Shown: positions 53,890-63,735, counted from the first letter of the stretch. The stretch is DNA of 64,000 nt from Rhodospirillales bacterium (GCA_014324045.1 JACOMY010000025.1:58618-122617); one strand, 5' to 3'. Translations and numbers: made by a program. Notes: generated from the letters alone by a model not told the origin.

Positions 53890-54831
53890 GTGGCGATGCA
53901 GTCCCGGGTTGTCGTCTTCGGTTCCCTGAACCTCGATCTCATTATCCATGTGGCGCATCTTCCCGCGGCTGGGGAGACAGTGGGCGGCGGCAATTTTCTG
54001 ATTGCGCCCGGCGGCAAGGGCGGCAATCAGGCGCTCGCCGCAGTCCGGGCCGGCGCCGAGACCGCGCTGATCGGTGCCGTCGGCGAGGATGCCTTCGCCG
54101 CGCAAGCGCTGAAGGCCCTATGCGAGGCCGGCACCGACCTTTCCCAGCTTCACCGCCTGTCTGCCCCGACCGGCACGGCCGTCATCATGGTCGGCGCCGG
54201 CGGCGAGAACATCATCGCCACCGCGCCCGGTGCCAACCATGCCCTGACGCCGGCGGTGCTCGGTCCGCTCGCCTTCCACCCCGGCGAGGTCGTCTTGAGC
54301 CAGCTTGAGATGGCAATCGCGACCACGGACGCGGTGTTGCGGTCGGCGAAGGAACAAGGCGCCCGGGTCGTCTTGAACCTGGCGCCCTTCGACCCGGAGG
54401 CCCTACCGCTACTTGCGCACTGCGATCTGCTGATCGTGAACGAGGTGGAAGGCCGGGCGCTGGCCGGCGCCGGCGGCATTGCCGCGGCCGAGCCGCAGGC
54501 GCTCTGCGCCGGACTGTCCGACCGGCATGGCCTCGACCTGGTCGTGACCTTGGGCGACAAGGGCCTGGCCGCCAGGATCGGCAGTGAAGACCACCGACTG
54601 CCGGCGCCGGCGATTACCCCGGTCGACACGGTCGGCGCCGGCGATACCTTCTGCGGTTATCTTGCCGCCGGCCTTGCCGAGAAGGGTTATCTTACGCCCG
54701 ACCGCCTGGCCATGGCCGCCGCGGCGGCCGCCCTGTCCTGCACGTACGAAGGGGCACAGCCGGCAATTCCGACCGGAGAGAGGGTTCGCGCCTTCATGAA
54801 AAAGCCCCCTCATGAAAAAGCCCCCTCATGA
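53890..54831 (+). CDS. Ribokinase (PfkB family)
   Basis: 313 residues, from GTG 53890 or ATG 53896. Phosphorylates ribose or a similar sugar with ATP. N-terminal FGSLNLDLIIHVAHLP and the di-Gly sugar loop GGKGGNQALAA (PfkB signature 1) are intact. The catalytic Asp is in PVDTVGAGDTFCGYLAAGL (signature 2). The final residues are added by a 16-base tandem repeat and read KKPPHEKAPS. Directly after the FucU gene, so the two form a sugar module. Confidence 0.93.
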   Translation: MAMQSRVVVFGSLNLDLIIHVAHLPAAGETVGGGNFLIAPGGKGGNQALAAVRAGAETALIGAVGEDAFAAQALKALCEAGTDLSQLHRLSAPTGTAVIMVGAGGENIIATAPGANHALTPAVLGPLAFHPGEVVLSQLEMAIATTDAVLRSAKEQGARVVLNLAPFDPEALPLLAHCDLLIVNEVEGRALAGAGGIAAAEPQALCAGLSDRHGLDLVVTLGDKGLAARIGSEDHRLPAPAITPVDTVGAGDTFCGYLAAGLAEKGYLTPDRLAMAAAAAALSCTYEGAQPAIPTGERVRAFMKKPPHEKAPS

Positions 54832-54838
54832 AAAAGCC
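54795..54838. repeat. 16-bp tandem repeat at ribokinase end
   Basis: CATGAAAAAGCCCCCT at 54795-54810 and 54811-54826, then a partial third copy (CATGAAAAAGCC). As 16 is not divisible by 3, each copy changes frame: the ribokinase runs through one and a half copies and stops at TGA 54829-54831. The reading end is therefore set by the repeat number. Confidence 0.92.
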
Positions 54839-55065
54839 AAGGTAGAGGAGGACCGGACGCGGCAAACGGGGGGCGCCAACAGCGGCTTAAGGCCGGCGGC
54901 GGATTTCTTCGGCTGTCGCCGCAGCAGCGTTTGAGAATGTGCGCTGCCGTCCGCCGGGACCCGGCGGATTGCAAGGGAAGCTTGCAAGCGGGGCTGCCGG
55001 CATGGAGGGGAAGCGTATCGGCGTTCAGCGGCCCAAGCCGAAAACGAACGCGGGCGGGGCCGGCG

Positions 55066-57312
55066 TTACGTTCCCCGCCGGGTCCGCCGCTTGCGGTCTC
55101 GGCCAGATCGGTTGGGGCCAGATCGGTTGGGGCCAGACTGGTTGGGGCAAGATCGGTTGGGAGCGGGCCGCTTGCGAATTGGGGTCTCTTCGATCCGATC
55201 GGCCGGTGTCCCGGTGCCGAGTCCGGTGGTTCCGCGTCCGCTGCTGCCACCTTCGCGGGCGCCGACCAAAGGGGTCAGTTCCAGGTCTTGCGCCTGTAGG
55301 CGCCGCAGTTCGTCGCGGTAGCGGGCCGCCTCCTCGAACTCCAGGTTGGCGGCGGCCTCCTGCATCTTTTTCTCAAGGCCGGCCAGGACGGTCTGGATGT
55401 TGTCGCCGACCCGGTGCAGGCTGCCTTCGATGCCGGTATCGACGGTGACGCTGTCGCGTTCGTAGACCGACGAGAGGATGTCGCCGATCTGCTTTTTCAC
55501 ACTCTCCGGCGTGATGCCGTGGGCGGCGTTATAGGCCTGCTGCTTTTCGCGCCGGCGGTCGGTCTCACCAATGGCCTGTTTCAGGCTGTCGGTCATGCGG
55601 TCGGCATAGAGAATGACGCGGCCCTCGAGGTTGCGCGCGGCGCGGCCGATGGTCTGGATCAGGCTGGTCCGGCTTCTGAGGTAGCCCTCCTTGTCGGCGT
55701 CCAGGATACAGATCAGCGCGCATTCGGGGATGTCCAGCCCTTCGCGCAGCAGGTTGATGCCGACCAGAACGTCGAAGGCGCCGAGGCGCAGATCGCGGAC
55801 GATTTCGATCCGCTCCAGGGTATCCACGTCGGAGTGGATGTAGCGCACCTTGAGGCCGGCTTCGTGCAGATACTCGGTCAGGTCCTCGGCCATGCGCTTG
55901 GTCAGGGTGGTGACCAGTATGCGCGCGCCCCTGGCGACGGTGCCGCGGCATTCGCCGATCAGGTCGTCGACCTGGTTCCCGGTCGGGCGGACGATGCAGA
56001 TGGGATCGATCAGGCCGGTGGGGCGGATGACCTGCTCGACGAAGACGCCGCCGGTCTGCGTCAGCTCCCAGTTGCCGGGGGTGGCGGAGACATGCACCGT
56101 CGGCGGCCGCATCCTCTCCCACTCTTCGAATTTCAGCGGGCGGTTATCGATGGCCGAGGGTAGCCGGAAGCCATATTCGCAGAGGGTCGATTTGCGGGCG
56201 AAGTCGCCGCGGAACATGCCGCCGATCTGCGGCACGGTCACGTGGCTCTCGTCCACGATCAGCAGCGCGTCCTCCGGCAGGTACTCGAAGAGGGTGGGCG
56301 GCGGTTCGCCGGGGGCGCGGCCGGTCAGATAGCGGGAGTAGTTCTCGATACCGGCGCAGGAGCCGGTGGTCTCGATCATCTCGATGTCGAAGGCCGTGCG
56401 CTGCTCCAGCCGCTCCGCCTCCAAGAGCTTGCCGTCGCGGCGAAACTCCGCCAGGCGCAGCTTCAGGTCCGCCTTGATCCGGGCTAGGGCTTGAAGGAGG
56501 GTCGGTTTCGGGGTGACGTAGTGGCTGTTGGCGTAGATGCGCACTTCCTGCAGGCTGGCTTGCTTCTTGCCGGTCAGCGGGTCGAATTCGACCAGCTGCT
56601 CGATCTCGTCGCCGAACAGACCGATGCGCCATGCGCGGTCTTCGTAGTGGGCGGGGAAGAGTTCGACGGTGTCGCCGCGCACCCGGAAAGTGCCGCGAGC
56701 GAAGGCGGTGTCGTTGCGCTTGTATTGCAGTTCGACCAAGCGGCGGGTCAGTTCCTTGCGGTCCAGGCGTTCGCCCAGCTGCAGCGGCAGGGTCATGGCT
56801 TGATAGGTTTCCGGGCTGCCGATGCCGTAAATGCAGGAGACCGAGGCGACGATGACCACGTCGGAGCGCTCGAAGAGCGCGCGGGTGGCGGCGTGGCGCA
56901 TGCGGTCGATCTGCTCGTTGATCGAGGATTCCTTCTCGATATAGGTGTCGGAGCGCGGCACGTAGGCTTCCGGCTGGTAGTAATCGTAGTAACTCACGAA
57001 ATACTCGACGGCGTTTTCGGGAAAGAAGGACTTCATTTCGCCATAGAGCTGGGCCGCCAGAGTCTTGTTCGGTGCCAGAATGAGGCTCGGCCGCGCCAGC
57101 TGCCGGATGACGTGCGCCATGGTGAAGGTCTTGCCGGAGCCGGTGACGCCCAACAGCACCTGATCGCGCTGCCCCTCTTTTAGGCCCCGGGTCAGCTCCT
57201 CGATCGCCTGCGGCTGGTCGCCGGCAGGCGCAAAGAGGCTGGTCAGTTCGAAGTCGGCCGGACTCACGGTCACCGGCCGCTGCGGCAGGAAGTCGAGGAC
57301 ATTTGTCGGCAT
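55066..57312 (-). CDS. uvrB: Excinuclease ABC subunit B
   Basis: About 748 residues. UvrB is the damage-verifying helicase of nucleotide excision repair, loaded by UvrA and used by UvrC. Walker [14 protein letters not shown] near residue 54, the DNA-clamping beta-hairpin [20 protein letters not shown], motif [12 protein letters not shown] and the helicase end [15 protein letters not shown] are present. The C-terminal UvrC-binding UVR motif [15 protein letters not shown] is followed by an unusual 70-residue basic/Gly/Pro tail with PNRSG repeats. Start uncertain: ATG 57312 gives the [13 protein letters not shown] opening; GTG 57348 is possible. Confidence 0.93.
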   Translation of the reverse strand: MPTNVLDFLPQRPVTVSPADFELTSLFAPAGDQPQAIEELTRGLKEGQRDQVLLGVTGSGKTFTMAHVIRQLARPSLILAPNKTLAAQLYGEMKSFFPENAVEYFVSYYDYYQPEAYVPRSDTYIEKESSINEQIDRMRHAATRALFERSDVVIVASVSCIYGIGSPETYQAMTLPLQLGERLDRKELTRRLVELQYKRNDTAFARGTFRVRGDTVELFPAHYEDRAWRIGLFGDEIEQLVEFDPLTGKKQASLQEVRIYANSHYVTPKPTLLQALARIKADLKLRLAEFRRDGKLLEAERLEQRTAFDIEMIETTGSCAGIENYSRYLTGRAPGEPPPTLFEYLPEDALLIVDESHVTVPQIGGMFRGDFARKSTLCEYGFRLPSAIDNRPLKFEEWERMRPPTVHVSATPGNWELTQTGGVFVEQVIRPTGLIDPICIVRPTGNQVDDLIGECRGTVARGARILVTTLTKRMAEDLTEYLHEAGLKVRYIHSDVDTLERIEIVRDLRLGAFDVLVGINLLREGLDIPECALICILDADKEGYLRSRTSLIQTIGRAARNLEGRVILYADRMTDSLKQAIGETDRRREKQQAYNAAHGITPESVKKQIGDILSSVYERDSVTVDTGIEGSLHRVGDNIQTVLAGLEKKMQEAAANLEFEEAARYRDELRRLQAQDLELTPLVGAREGGSSGRGTTGLGTGTPADRIEETPIRKRPAPNRSCPNQSGPNRSGPNRSGRDRKRRTRRGT
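55106..55165. repeat. 15-bp tandem repeat in uvrB 3' end
   Basis: Four copies of GATCGGTTGGGGCCA (55106, 55121, then two diverged at 55136 and 55151). The unit is a multiple of 3, so on the minus strand it encodes a repeated pentapeptide (SGPNR type) at the end of the UvrB tail. Copy number can change without frame loss. Confidence 0.92.
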
Positions 57313-57450
57313 AGGCAGACTATAGGCCGCCATGCCGCGCAGCGCCACCGCCGCACTTTACTCCAGTATCCGCGTAACCTGCTTCGATCTCAGTGGCGCG
57401 TGAGAGCCCGCGCGCCTAACTGGCCCTGCCCCACTTAAGACAGGCTCGCC

Positions 57451-57799
57451 TTAGATAGAATAGCCGAGCCGCTCAAGAATATCGCCGAAGACAGCGTTCA
57501 GCCTTTTGATCGTCTGCGAAGCCAGCTTTTTCCGGTGATCGCCTAGCGTAACCTGGCGTTTGCGGCTAAAAATGTCCTCTTCTCGACCGGTTCTCTCGGG
57601 AAACTTATCGATCTTCTCAAAGCGTTTCAAATTCGCAGATTCGGGCACAGCGAAGATATCGGCGACCTGCCGTAGCCACTGAGCAGAATTGCAGACCATA
57701 TCTTCGTAGCGGACCAAGGTTACATTCGGCCGGCCCAACAATTCGTCGACATAGCGCCGGTAGCGGTCGTGCAGGTTTGCCAGTGTAACCCCAAGCTTT
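57451..57799 (-). pseudogene. 5'-truncated sulfotransferase fragment
   Basis: Only the C-terminal 110 or so residues: LANLHDRYRRYVDELLGRP, NVTLVRYEDMVCNSAQWLRQ, then KRQVTLGDHRKKLASQTIKR and a normal end. A TGA directly precedes the KLGVTLANL start and no ATG remains, so it cannot make a full enzyme. It matches the pseudogene at 24513-25332 almost residue for residue in the shared part, and is a different family from the array that follows upstream of it on this strand. Confidence 0.75.
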
Positions 57800-57846
57800 C
57801 ATAGCGGTCCCGATTCCTCGTCCGGCGCATTCGCGTTCCTCATCGC

Positions 57847-59334
57847 CTAGGCCGCGCCTGGCCCGGCCCGGTGCGCTTCAAGTTGGCGCTTTTCCAATTC
57901 GGCCCATTCGTCGGCGTCGCGCTCGGCGCGGCAGGCACGGACAGCGACGATCTCCTTCTCGATGCGCTTGGCCTTTCCGGTGAGTCTCGCAAAGAAAGCG
58001 GCGACACCTTTGGGACGCCGCCGCTCATCCTGGGCGGCTTCCTCTGCGGCACGGTGCAGCTGACGCTCTTTGAGGTTCCGTTGCTCCCGGTCTTCGATGG
58101 CCTTCCGGCGCTTCATCAGATCTTCCGAGGCCTTGCCCGCCTCCGGGCGGAAGCGGTCCACCTGCCGCAGCCGGTCGCGCCCGTCACGGCTCTTGCCGCC
58201 GCCGATCCCGGCCTTGAGGATTTCGCGCCCTGAACTGTCGTCGGCGACAGGAGACGGCGGAACCCGGTTCTTGCGGGCGAAGATCCCGCCGCTCAAAATG
58301 CCCTCGGCCACCTTCCGAAAGGCTTGCTCCTCTATTGCCGAACCGAAGTCGCAGCCCCGGTCCAGCATATCCTTCAGGACGGTCTTCACCTCATCGGTGA
58401 AGTAGTCTTGCCAAAGCCCCCGATGGCCGCCGCTGCCGTTGGCAAGGCCGATGGGGGCAAGGTCGATGGCGCAGGTTGCGGACAGCCAAGCAAGGTCTTC
58501 CCGGCAGCGCTCCTGCATTGCTTCGGCAAAGTGCTTGGACGGCAGAAATCTGGGGCCCGGCAACGAGAGCAGGTAGTTGGCTTTTCCCAGCTTGAGACCC
58601 TTCGTGCGGGCACGCTTGTTCATCTCGTTCTTCACGAACACGCCGGTCATGGTCAGGCCGGGGTTGGATTCTGCCGGCAGGATCTTGGTCGGTGCACTGT
58701 CTATCCCGATCCGGACCAAGAAGTCCGTCACGGTGGACCCGCCGATCAAGCGCTCGCGAGCGCAGGGGACCAGCAGCATGCTCTCAAGACCGGCTTCGCC
58801 GATCCAGCCAGACAACCGCTCCCTGTTCAGCGGCAAGGTGTCTATTCCCAACGGTTTCTCGAAGTTTTCAAGAATCCTGTGCGAATTCTTGATACTGTAC
58901 TGCATCAAATTTACGGTGAGGTCCAAGGGGTTCTCTACGTAGGCACAGACCGTCATCTTGTTACAGTATTGGCTAAAATACTCCAAGACCCTGCGGCAAT
59001 TCTCCCGATCGAGGCGATCGAACAGTTCCGCCGAAACGATTATGACATCGCCGGAGAAGGCTTCGATCTCTCGCTCCATTTCCCGGCGGAGTTCCGGCGC
59101 TTTGTCGGCAATCAGCTTATTGCGGACCGGACCGTCCTTTTCCTTCGGTTGAAGCTCTGGCAGATTCGTCAGCTCGTAGGCCAGAAAGTTATGATTGCGG
59201 GAGTTGCTTCCCGGATAGAGGATACCGTTTTCGCGCAGCTTTCCGCGCCAATTGGCCAAGGCGCTCTGAAGCGATGCGGTGCCGGTTTTCGAGAAACCGA
59301 TATGGAGATAGGCCGTCTCTATCTTTTTCTGCAT
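57847..59334 (-). CDS. Sulfotransferase-like array gene 1, long form
   Basis: 495 residues from ATG 59334 (GGGGAGAG before it). 5'-phosphosulfate loop is YLHIGFSKTGTASLQSALAN, with Ala for the second Thr seen in other copies. Central blocks are GDVIIVSAELFDRLDRENC and MTVCAYVENPLDLTVNL; the latter is the 3'-phosphate site, where RxP has become ENP, so activity is doubtful. Conserved C-terminal block GPRFLPSKHFAEAM, then WQDYFTDEVKTVLKDMLDRG. A charged tail of about 130 residues follows, with a coiled-coil part (LMKRRKAIEDREQRNLKERQ) and AFFARLTGKAKRIEKE. Confidence 0.75.
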   Translation of the reverse strand: MQKKIETAYLHIGFSKTGTASLQSALANWRGKLRENGILYPGSNSRNHNFLAYELTNLPELQPKEKDGPVRNKLIADKAPELRREMEREIEAFSGDVIIVSAELFDRLDRENCRRVLEYFSQYCNKMTVCAYVENPLDLTVNLMQYSIKNSHRILENFEKPLGIDTLPLNRERLSGWIGEAGLESMLLVPCARERLIGGSTVTDFLVRIGIDSAPTKILPAESNPGLTMTGVFVKNEMNKRARTKGLKLGKANYLLSLPGPRFLPSKHFAEAMQERCREDLAWLSATCAIDLAPIGLANGSGGHRGLWQDYFTDEVKTVLKDMLDRGCDFGSAIEEQAFRKVAEGILSGGIFARKNRVPPSPVADDSSGREILKAGIGGGKSRDGRDRLRQVDRFRPEAGKASEDLMKRRKAIEDREQRNLKERQLHRAAEEAAQDERRRPKGVAAFFARLTGKAKRIEKEIVAVRACRAERDADEWAELEKRQLEAHRAGPGAA

Positions 59335-59545
59335 CTCTCCCCGCAAAACTATCTGTTCGGAAAATCGCTGCGATTGCCGACGCCGGACTGCCATTCGGGA
59401 ACAGCAAGCTGCACTTACCGGGGAATGGCACCGCAGCAGCCCTAGACTGTCGAAGTCCTTTTGGCAGGGCCCGCCTGGCTTGTCAACACCGCCGACGCGC
59501 AGCGTCAAGCTCGAACGGGCACTTCCCGTTGTTCCCGAACGGCCG

Positions 59546-60649
59546 TCAGGAGGCGAAGATCCTGCCGCTCAAGATGCCCTCGCCCACCTCCCGAAAGGCT
59601 TGCTCCTCTATTGCCGATCCGAAGCTGCGGCCCCGGTCCAGCATGTCCTTCAAGACGGTCTTCACCTCATCGGTGAAGTAGTCTTGCCAAGGCCCCCGAT
59701 GGCCGCCGCTGCCGTTGGCAAGGTCGATAGGGGCAAGGTCGATGGCGAAGGTTGCGGACAGCCAAGCGAGGTCTTCCCGGCAGCGCTTGTGCATGGCGTC
59801 GGCAAAGCGCTTGGACGGCAGAAACCTGGGGCCAGGCAGCGAGAGCAAGTAGGGGGCCTCTAACCGCCTGTAACCCTTCGAGCCGGCGCGCTTGTTCATC
59901 TCGTTCTTCACGAACATGCCGTTCATGGTCAGGCTGGGATTGTACTCTTCCGGCGGGATCTCGACCAGCGCGCCGTCGATCCCGGTCCGGGCCAGGAAGT
60001 CGGTCACGGTGGACCTGCCGATCAAGCGCTGGCGATCGTAGGGAATCGTCAGCATATTCTCAAGACCGACTGCGTCGATCCAGCCCGACAACCGCTCCTT
60101 ATTCAGCGGCACGGTGTTTATTCCCTCCAAGCTCTCCATATTTTCAATCGTTTTGCTTGATTTATCTATAAATTCCCTAATCAAGCTTACCATGAAGTCC
60201 AAGGGGTTCCTTATGTAGACACAAATTTTGATATTGTTACAGTATTTTCTAAAGTACTCTAAGACCCTGCGGCAATCCTCTCGATCGAGGAGGCGATCGA
60301 ACAGTTCCGCCGAAACGATCATGACATCGCCGGGGAAGGCTTCGATCTCTTTTTCTATTATGCGGCAGATTTCTGATCGGCGGGCGTTCATCTGTCGTTG
60401 AAAATTCAGCGTTTGTTTTCTGCGCACCCCGATGGATAGCGGATGGCTTGTTTGTGTCAGCCCAAAATTCGGCATGTTCACCAGTCCGCGCACTATAAAG
60501 TTATGCGTCCTATAACGCCCTATGTAGGGGTATAAGATGCCATTCTTGCTCAGCTTCCCGCGCGAATGGGCCAAGGCCCTCTGGAGCGATGTGGTGCCGG
60601 TTTTCGAGAGGCCGATATGGAGATAGCACGTCTCTATCTTTTTCTGCAT
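59546..60649 (-). CDS. Sulfotransferase-like array gene 2, short form
   Basis: 367 residues. YLHIGLSKTGTTSLQRAL and VYIRNPLDFMVSL give both PAPS-binding sites in intact form. The middle (about 45-110) is unlike the other copies (HPLSIGVRRKQTLNFQRQM), and its DNA is visibly AT-richer. It ends right after LSGRIFAS, where the long forms continue. The usual ATG context GGGGAGAGATGC is conserved, as is a stretch of about 60 bases before it. Substrate unknown; membrane signals absent, so it is cytoplasmic. Confidence 0.8.
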   Translation of the reverse strand: MQKKIETCYLHIGLSKTGTTSLQRALAHSRGKLSKNGILYPYIGRYRTHNFIVRGLVNMPNFGLTQTSHPLSIGVRRKQTLNFQRQMNARRSEICRIIEKEIEAFPGDVMIVSAELFDRLLDREDCRRVLEYFRKYCNNIKICVYIRNPLDFMVSLIREFIDKSSKTIENMESLEGINTVPLNKERLSGWIDAVGLENMLTIPYDRQRLIGRSTVTDFLARTGIDGALVEIPPEEYNPSLTMNGMFVKNEMNKRAGSKGYRRLEAPYLLSLPGPRFLPSKRFADAMHKRCREDLAWLSATFAIDLAPIDLANGSGGHRGPWQDYFTDEVKTVLKDMLDRGRSFGSAIEEQAFREVGEGILSGRIFAS

Positions 60650-60859
60650 CTCTCCCCGCAAAACCGTCTGTTCGGAAAATCGCTGCGATTGCCGGCACTG
60701 GACCGCCATTCGGGAACGGCAGGCTGCACTTGCCGGGGAATAGCGCCGCAGCCCTGGACTGTCAAAGTCCTTTTGGCAAGGCCCCGCCCTGGCTTGTCAA
60801 CACCGCCGACGCGCAGCGTCAAGCTCGAACGGGCGCTTCCCATTGTTCCCGAACAGCCG

Positions 60860-61927
60860 TCAGGAGGCGAAGATCCGGCCGCTCAAGATGCCCTCGGCCA
60901 CCTCCCGAAAGGCTTGCTCCTCTATTGCCGAACCGAAGCTGCGGCCCCGGTCCAGCATGTCCTTCAAGACGGTCTTCACCTCATCAGTGAAATAGTCTTG
61001 CCAAGGCCCCCGGTGGCCGCCACTGCCGTTGGCAAGGCCGATGGGGGCAAGGTCGATGGCGAAGGTTGCGGACAGCCAAGCGAGGTCTTCCCGGCAGCGC
61101 TTCTGCATTGCTTCGGCAAAGCGCTTGGACGGCAGAAACCTGGGGCCTGGCAGCGAGAGCAGGTAGTCGGCCCTTCCCAGCCTGAGACCCTTCGAGCCGG
61201 CGCGCTTGTTCATCTCGCTCTTCACGAACACGCCGGTCATGGTCGGGCTGGGGTTGGACTCTTCCGGCGGAATCTCGACCAGCGCGCCGTCGATCCCGGT
61301 CCGGGCCAGGAAGTCCGTCACGGTGGACCCGCCGATCAAGCGCTGGCGATCGTAGGGGACCGGCAGCATGTTCTCAAGACCGGCTTCGCCGATCCAGACC
61401 GACAACCGCTCCTTGTTCAGTAACCATTTGTCTATTCTCTCCGGTCTCTCCAGGCGTTCAAGCGCACGGAACGACGTGTTCACACTGAGCTGAATCCGCA
61501 AACTTACGGTAAAGTCAAAAGGGTCCCTTACGTAGGCACAGACCGTCATCTTGTTACAGTATTGGCTAAAATACTCTACGACCTTGCGGCAGTTCTCCCG
61601 ATCAAGGCGATCGAACAGTTCCGCCGAAACGATCATAACATCGCCGGAGAAGGCTTCGATATCTCGCTCCATTTCCCGGCGGAGTTCCGGCGCTTTGCCG
61701 ATAATCGGCTTTTTGCCGACCGATCCGTCCGTTTCCTTGGGTTGAAAGTTCGGCAGGTTCGTCAGTTCGTAGGCCAGAAAGTTATGATTGCGGGAGTTCC
61801 TTCCCGGATAGAGGATACCATTTTCGCGCAGCTTCCCGCGCGAATGGGCCAAGGCCCTCTGGAGCGATGTGGTGCCGGTTTTCGAGAGGCCGATATGGAG
61901 ATAGGCCGTCTCTATCTTTTTCTGCAT
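60860..61927 (-). CDS. Sulfotransferase-like array gene 3, short form
   Basis: 355 residues. YLHIGLSKTGTTSLQRAL and VCAYVRDPFDFTVSLRIQL give intact PAPS sites. The first third is near-identical to gene 1 (GRNSRNHNFLAYELTNLP) while the 160-190 stretch (SVNTSFRALERLERPERID) is private. The last 200 residues are nearly the same as in genes 1, 2 and 4. Ends at LSGRIFAS like gene 2. These mixed similarities fit gene conversion between copies. Confidence 0.8.
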   Translation of the reverse strand: MQKKIETAYLHIGLSKTGTTSLQRALAHSRGKLRENGILYPGRNSRNHNFLAYELTNLPNFQPKETDGSVGKKPIIGKAPELRREMERDIEAFSGDVMIVSAELFDRLDRENCRKVVEYFSQYCNKMTVCAYVRDPFDFTVSLRIQLSVNTSFRALERLERPERIDKWLLNKERLSVWIGEAGLENMLPVPYDRQRLIGGSTVTDFLARTGIDGALVEIPPEESNPSPTMTGVFVKSEMNKRAGSKGLRLGRADYLLSLPGPRFLPSKRFAEAMQKRCREDLAWLSATFAIDLAPIGLANGSGGHRGPWQDYFTDEVKTVLKDMLDRGRSFGSAIEEQAFREVAEGILSGRIFAS

Positions 61928-62061
61928 CTCTCCCCGCAAAACCATCTGTTCGGAAAATCGCTGCGATTGCCGGCGCCGGACCGCCATTCGGGAACGGCAG
62001 GCTGCACTTGCCGGGGAATAGCGCCGCAGCCTTGGATTGTCAACGTCAAGCGCCAATCTGC

Positions 62062-63558
62062 TTAAGGTCCTGGACCGGTCCCGGTTCCCTGACCGGCACG
62101 TTCGCGTTCCTCCTCGCCTAGGCCGCGACCTGGCTCAGACTGGCGCGCTTCTTCGAGTTGGTGCTTTGCCAATTCGGCCCATTCGGCGGCGTTGCGCTCG
62201 GCGCGGCGGACCTGGGCATCGGCGATCTCCTTCCCCATGCGCCTGGCCTTTCCGGTGAGCCTGGCGAAGAAAGCGGCCACGCCTTTGGGCCGCCGCCGCT
62301 CGTCCTGGGCGGCTTCCTCTGCGGCGCGGGCAAGCTGACGCTCTTTGAGGTTCTGCCGATCCCGGTCTTCGACGGCCTTCCGGCGCTCTATCAGATCTTC
62401 CGAGGCCTTGCCCGCCTCCGGGCGGAAGCAGTCCACCTGCCGCAGCCGGTCGTGCTCGTCACGGCTCTTGCCTTCGTCGATCCCGGCCTTGCGGATTTCG
62501 CGCCCTGAACTGCCGTCGGCGACAGGAGACGGCGGAACCCGGTGCTTGCGGGCGAAGATCCCGCCGCTCAAGATACCCTCGGCTACCTCCCGAAAGGCTT
62601 GTTCCTCTATTGCCGAACCGAAGTCGCAGCCCCGGTCCAGCATATCCTTCAGGACGGTCTTCACCTCATCGGTGAAATAGTCTTGCCAAGGTCCCCGATG
62701 GCCGCCGCTGCCGTTGGCAAGGCCGATGGCGAAGGTTGCGGACAGCCAAGCGAGGTCTTCCCGGCAGCGCTCCTGCATTGCGTCGGCAAAGCGCTTTGAC
62801 GGCAGGAATCTGGGGCCCGGCAGCGAGAGCAGGTAGGCAGCCTTTCCCAGCTTGAGACCCTTCGTGCGGGCACGCTTGTTCATCTCGTTCTTCACGAACA
62901 TGCCGGTCATGGTCAGGCTGGAGTTGGACTCTTGCGGCGGGATCTCGACTAGCGCGCCGTCGATCCCGGTCCGGGCCAGGAAGTCCGTCACGGTGGACCC
63001 GCCGATCAAGCGCTCGCGATCGTAGGGGACCACCAGCATGTTCTCAAGACCGGCTGCGCCGATCCAGCCAGACAAGCACTCCTTGTTCAGCGGCAAGGTG
63101 TCTATTTCCAACGGTTTCTCCAGGTTTTCTATAATTGCTGAATTATTATTCACTTTTTTATGCATCAATCTTGAGATTAATTCGAAAGGGTTCCTTAAAT
63201 AGGCACAGACCGTCATCTTGTTACAGTATTGGCTAAAGTACTCTACGATCTTGCGGCAATTCTCCCGATCGAGGTTACTCATGGTTTCGGCTGAAATGAT
63301 CATGGTATCGCCGGAGAAGGTTTCGATCTTTTTCGATAATTTTCGATTGAATTCCAGACTTTGAAAGTGTGGCCATTTCTTCGATGCTTTCTTAAGTTGG
63401 CGCACTATAAAGTAATGAGCGTTAGTCTTATTTTCCGGATAGAGAATGCCGTTTTCGTACAGCTTCCTGTGCGAATTGGTCAAGGCGGCCTGAAGCGATG
63501 TGGTGCCAGTTTTCGGCAAGCCGATATGGAGATAGCACGTCTCTATCTTTTTCTGCAT
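62062..63558 (-). CDS. Sulfotransferase-like array gene 4, long form
   Basis: 498 residues. YLHIGLPKTGTTSLQAAL and VCAYLRNPFELISRLMHKK supply intact PAPS sites. The middle is the most AT-rich piece of the array (63120-63200, e.g. GCTGAATTATTATTCAC). It lacks the IDLAPI step present in the other copies (AIGLANGSGG directly). The long charged tail is present (IERRKAVEDRDRQNLKERQ, AFFARLTGKARRMGKE), close to that of gene 1, so the long form is not a chance read-through. Confidence 0.8.
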   Translation of the reverse strand: MQKKIETCYLHIGLPKTGTTSLQAALTNSHRKLYENGILYPENKTNAHYFIVRQLKKASKKWPHFQSLEFNRKLSKKIETFSGDTMIISAETMSNLDRENCRKIVEYFSQYCNKMTVCAYLRNPFELISRLMHKKVNNNSAIIENLEKPLEIDTLPLNKECLSGWIGAAGLENMLVVPYDRERLIGGSTVTDFLARTGIDGALVEIPPQESNSSLTMTGMFVKNEMNKRARTKGLKLGKAAYLLSLPGPRFLPSKRFADAMQERCREDLAWLSATFAIGLANGSGGHRGPWQDYFTDEVKTVLKDMLDRGCDFGSAIEEQAFREVAEGILSGGIFARKHRVPPSPVADGSSGREIRKAGIDEGKSRDEHDRLRQVDCFRPEAGKASEDLIERRKAVEDRDRQNLKERQLARAAEEAAQDERRRPKGVAAFFARLTGKARRMGKEIADAQVRRAERNAAEWAELAKHQLEEARQSEPGRGLGEEERERAGQGTGTGPGP

Positions 63559-63735
63559 TCCTCTCCCCGCAAAACCATCTGTTCGGAAAATCGTTGCGAT
63601 TGCCGGCGCCAGACCGCTATTCGGGAACGGCAAGCTGCACTTGCCGGGGAATGGCACCGCAGCCCCGGCTTGTCAACACCGCCGACGCGCAGAGTCAAGC
63701 TCGAACGGGCGCTTCCCGTTGTTCCCGAACGGCCG

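Noticed and set aside
55414..57183. Long plus-strand frames (249 and 230 residues) over uvrB
   Set aside because: Antisense to uvrB, whose motifs are complete; the frames are open only because of codon bias.
58324..61423. Plus-strand frames of 285-373 residues over the sulfotransferase array
   Set aside because: Antisense to conserved genes and repeated with them; no start site support.
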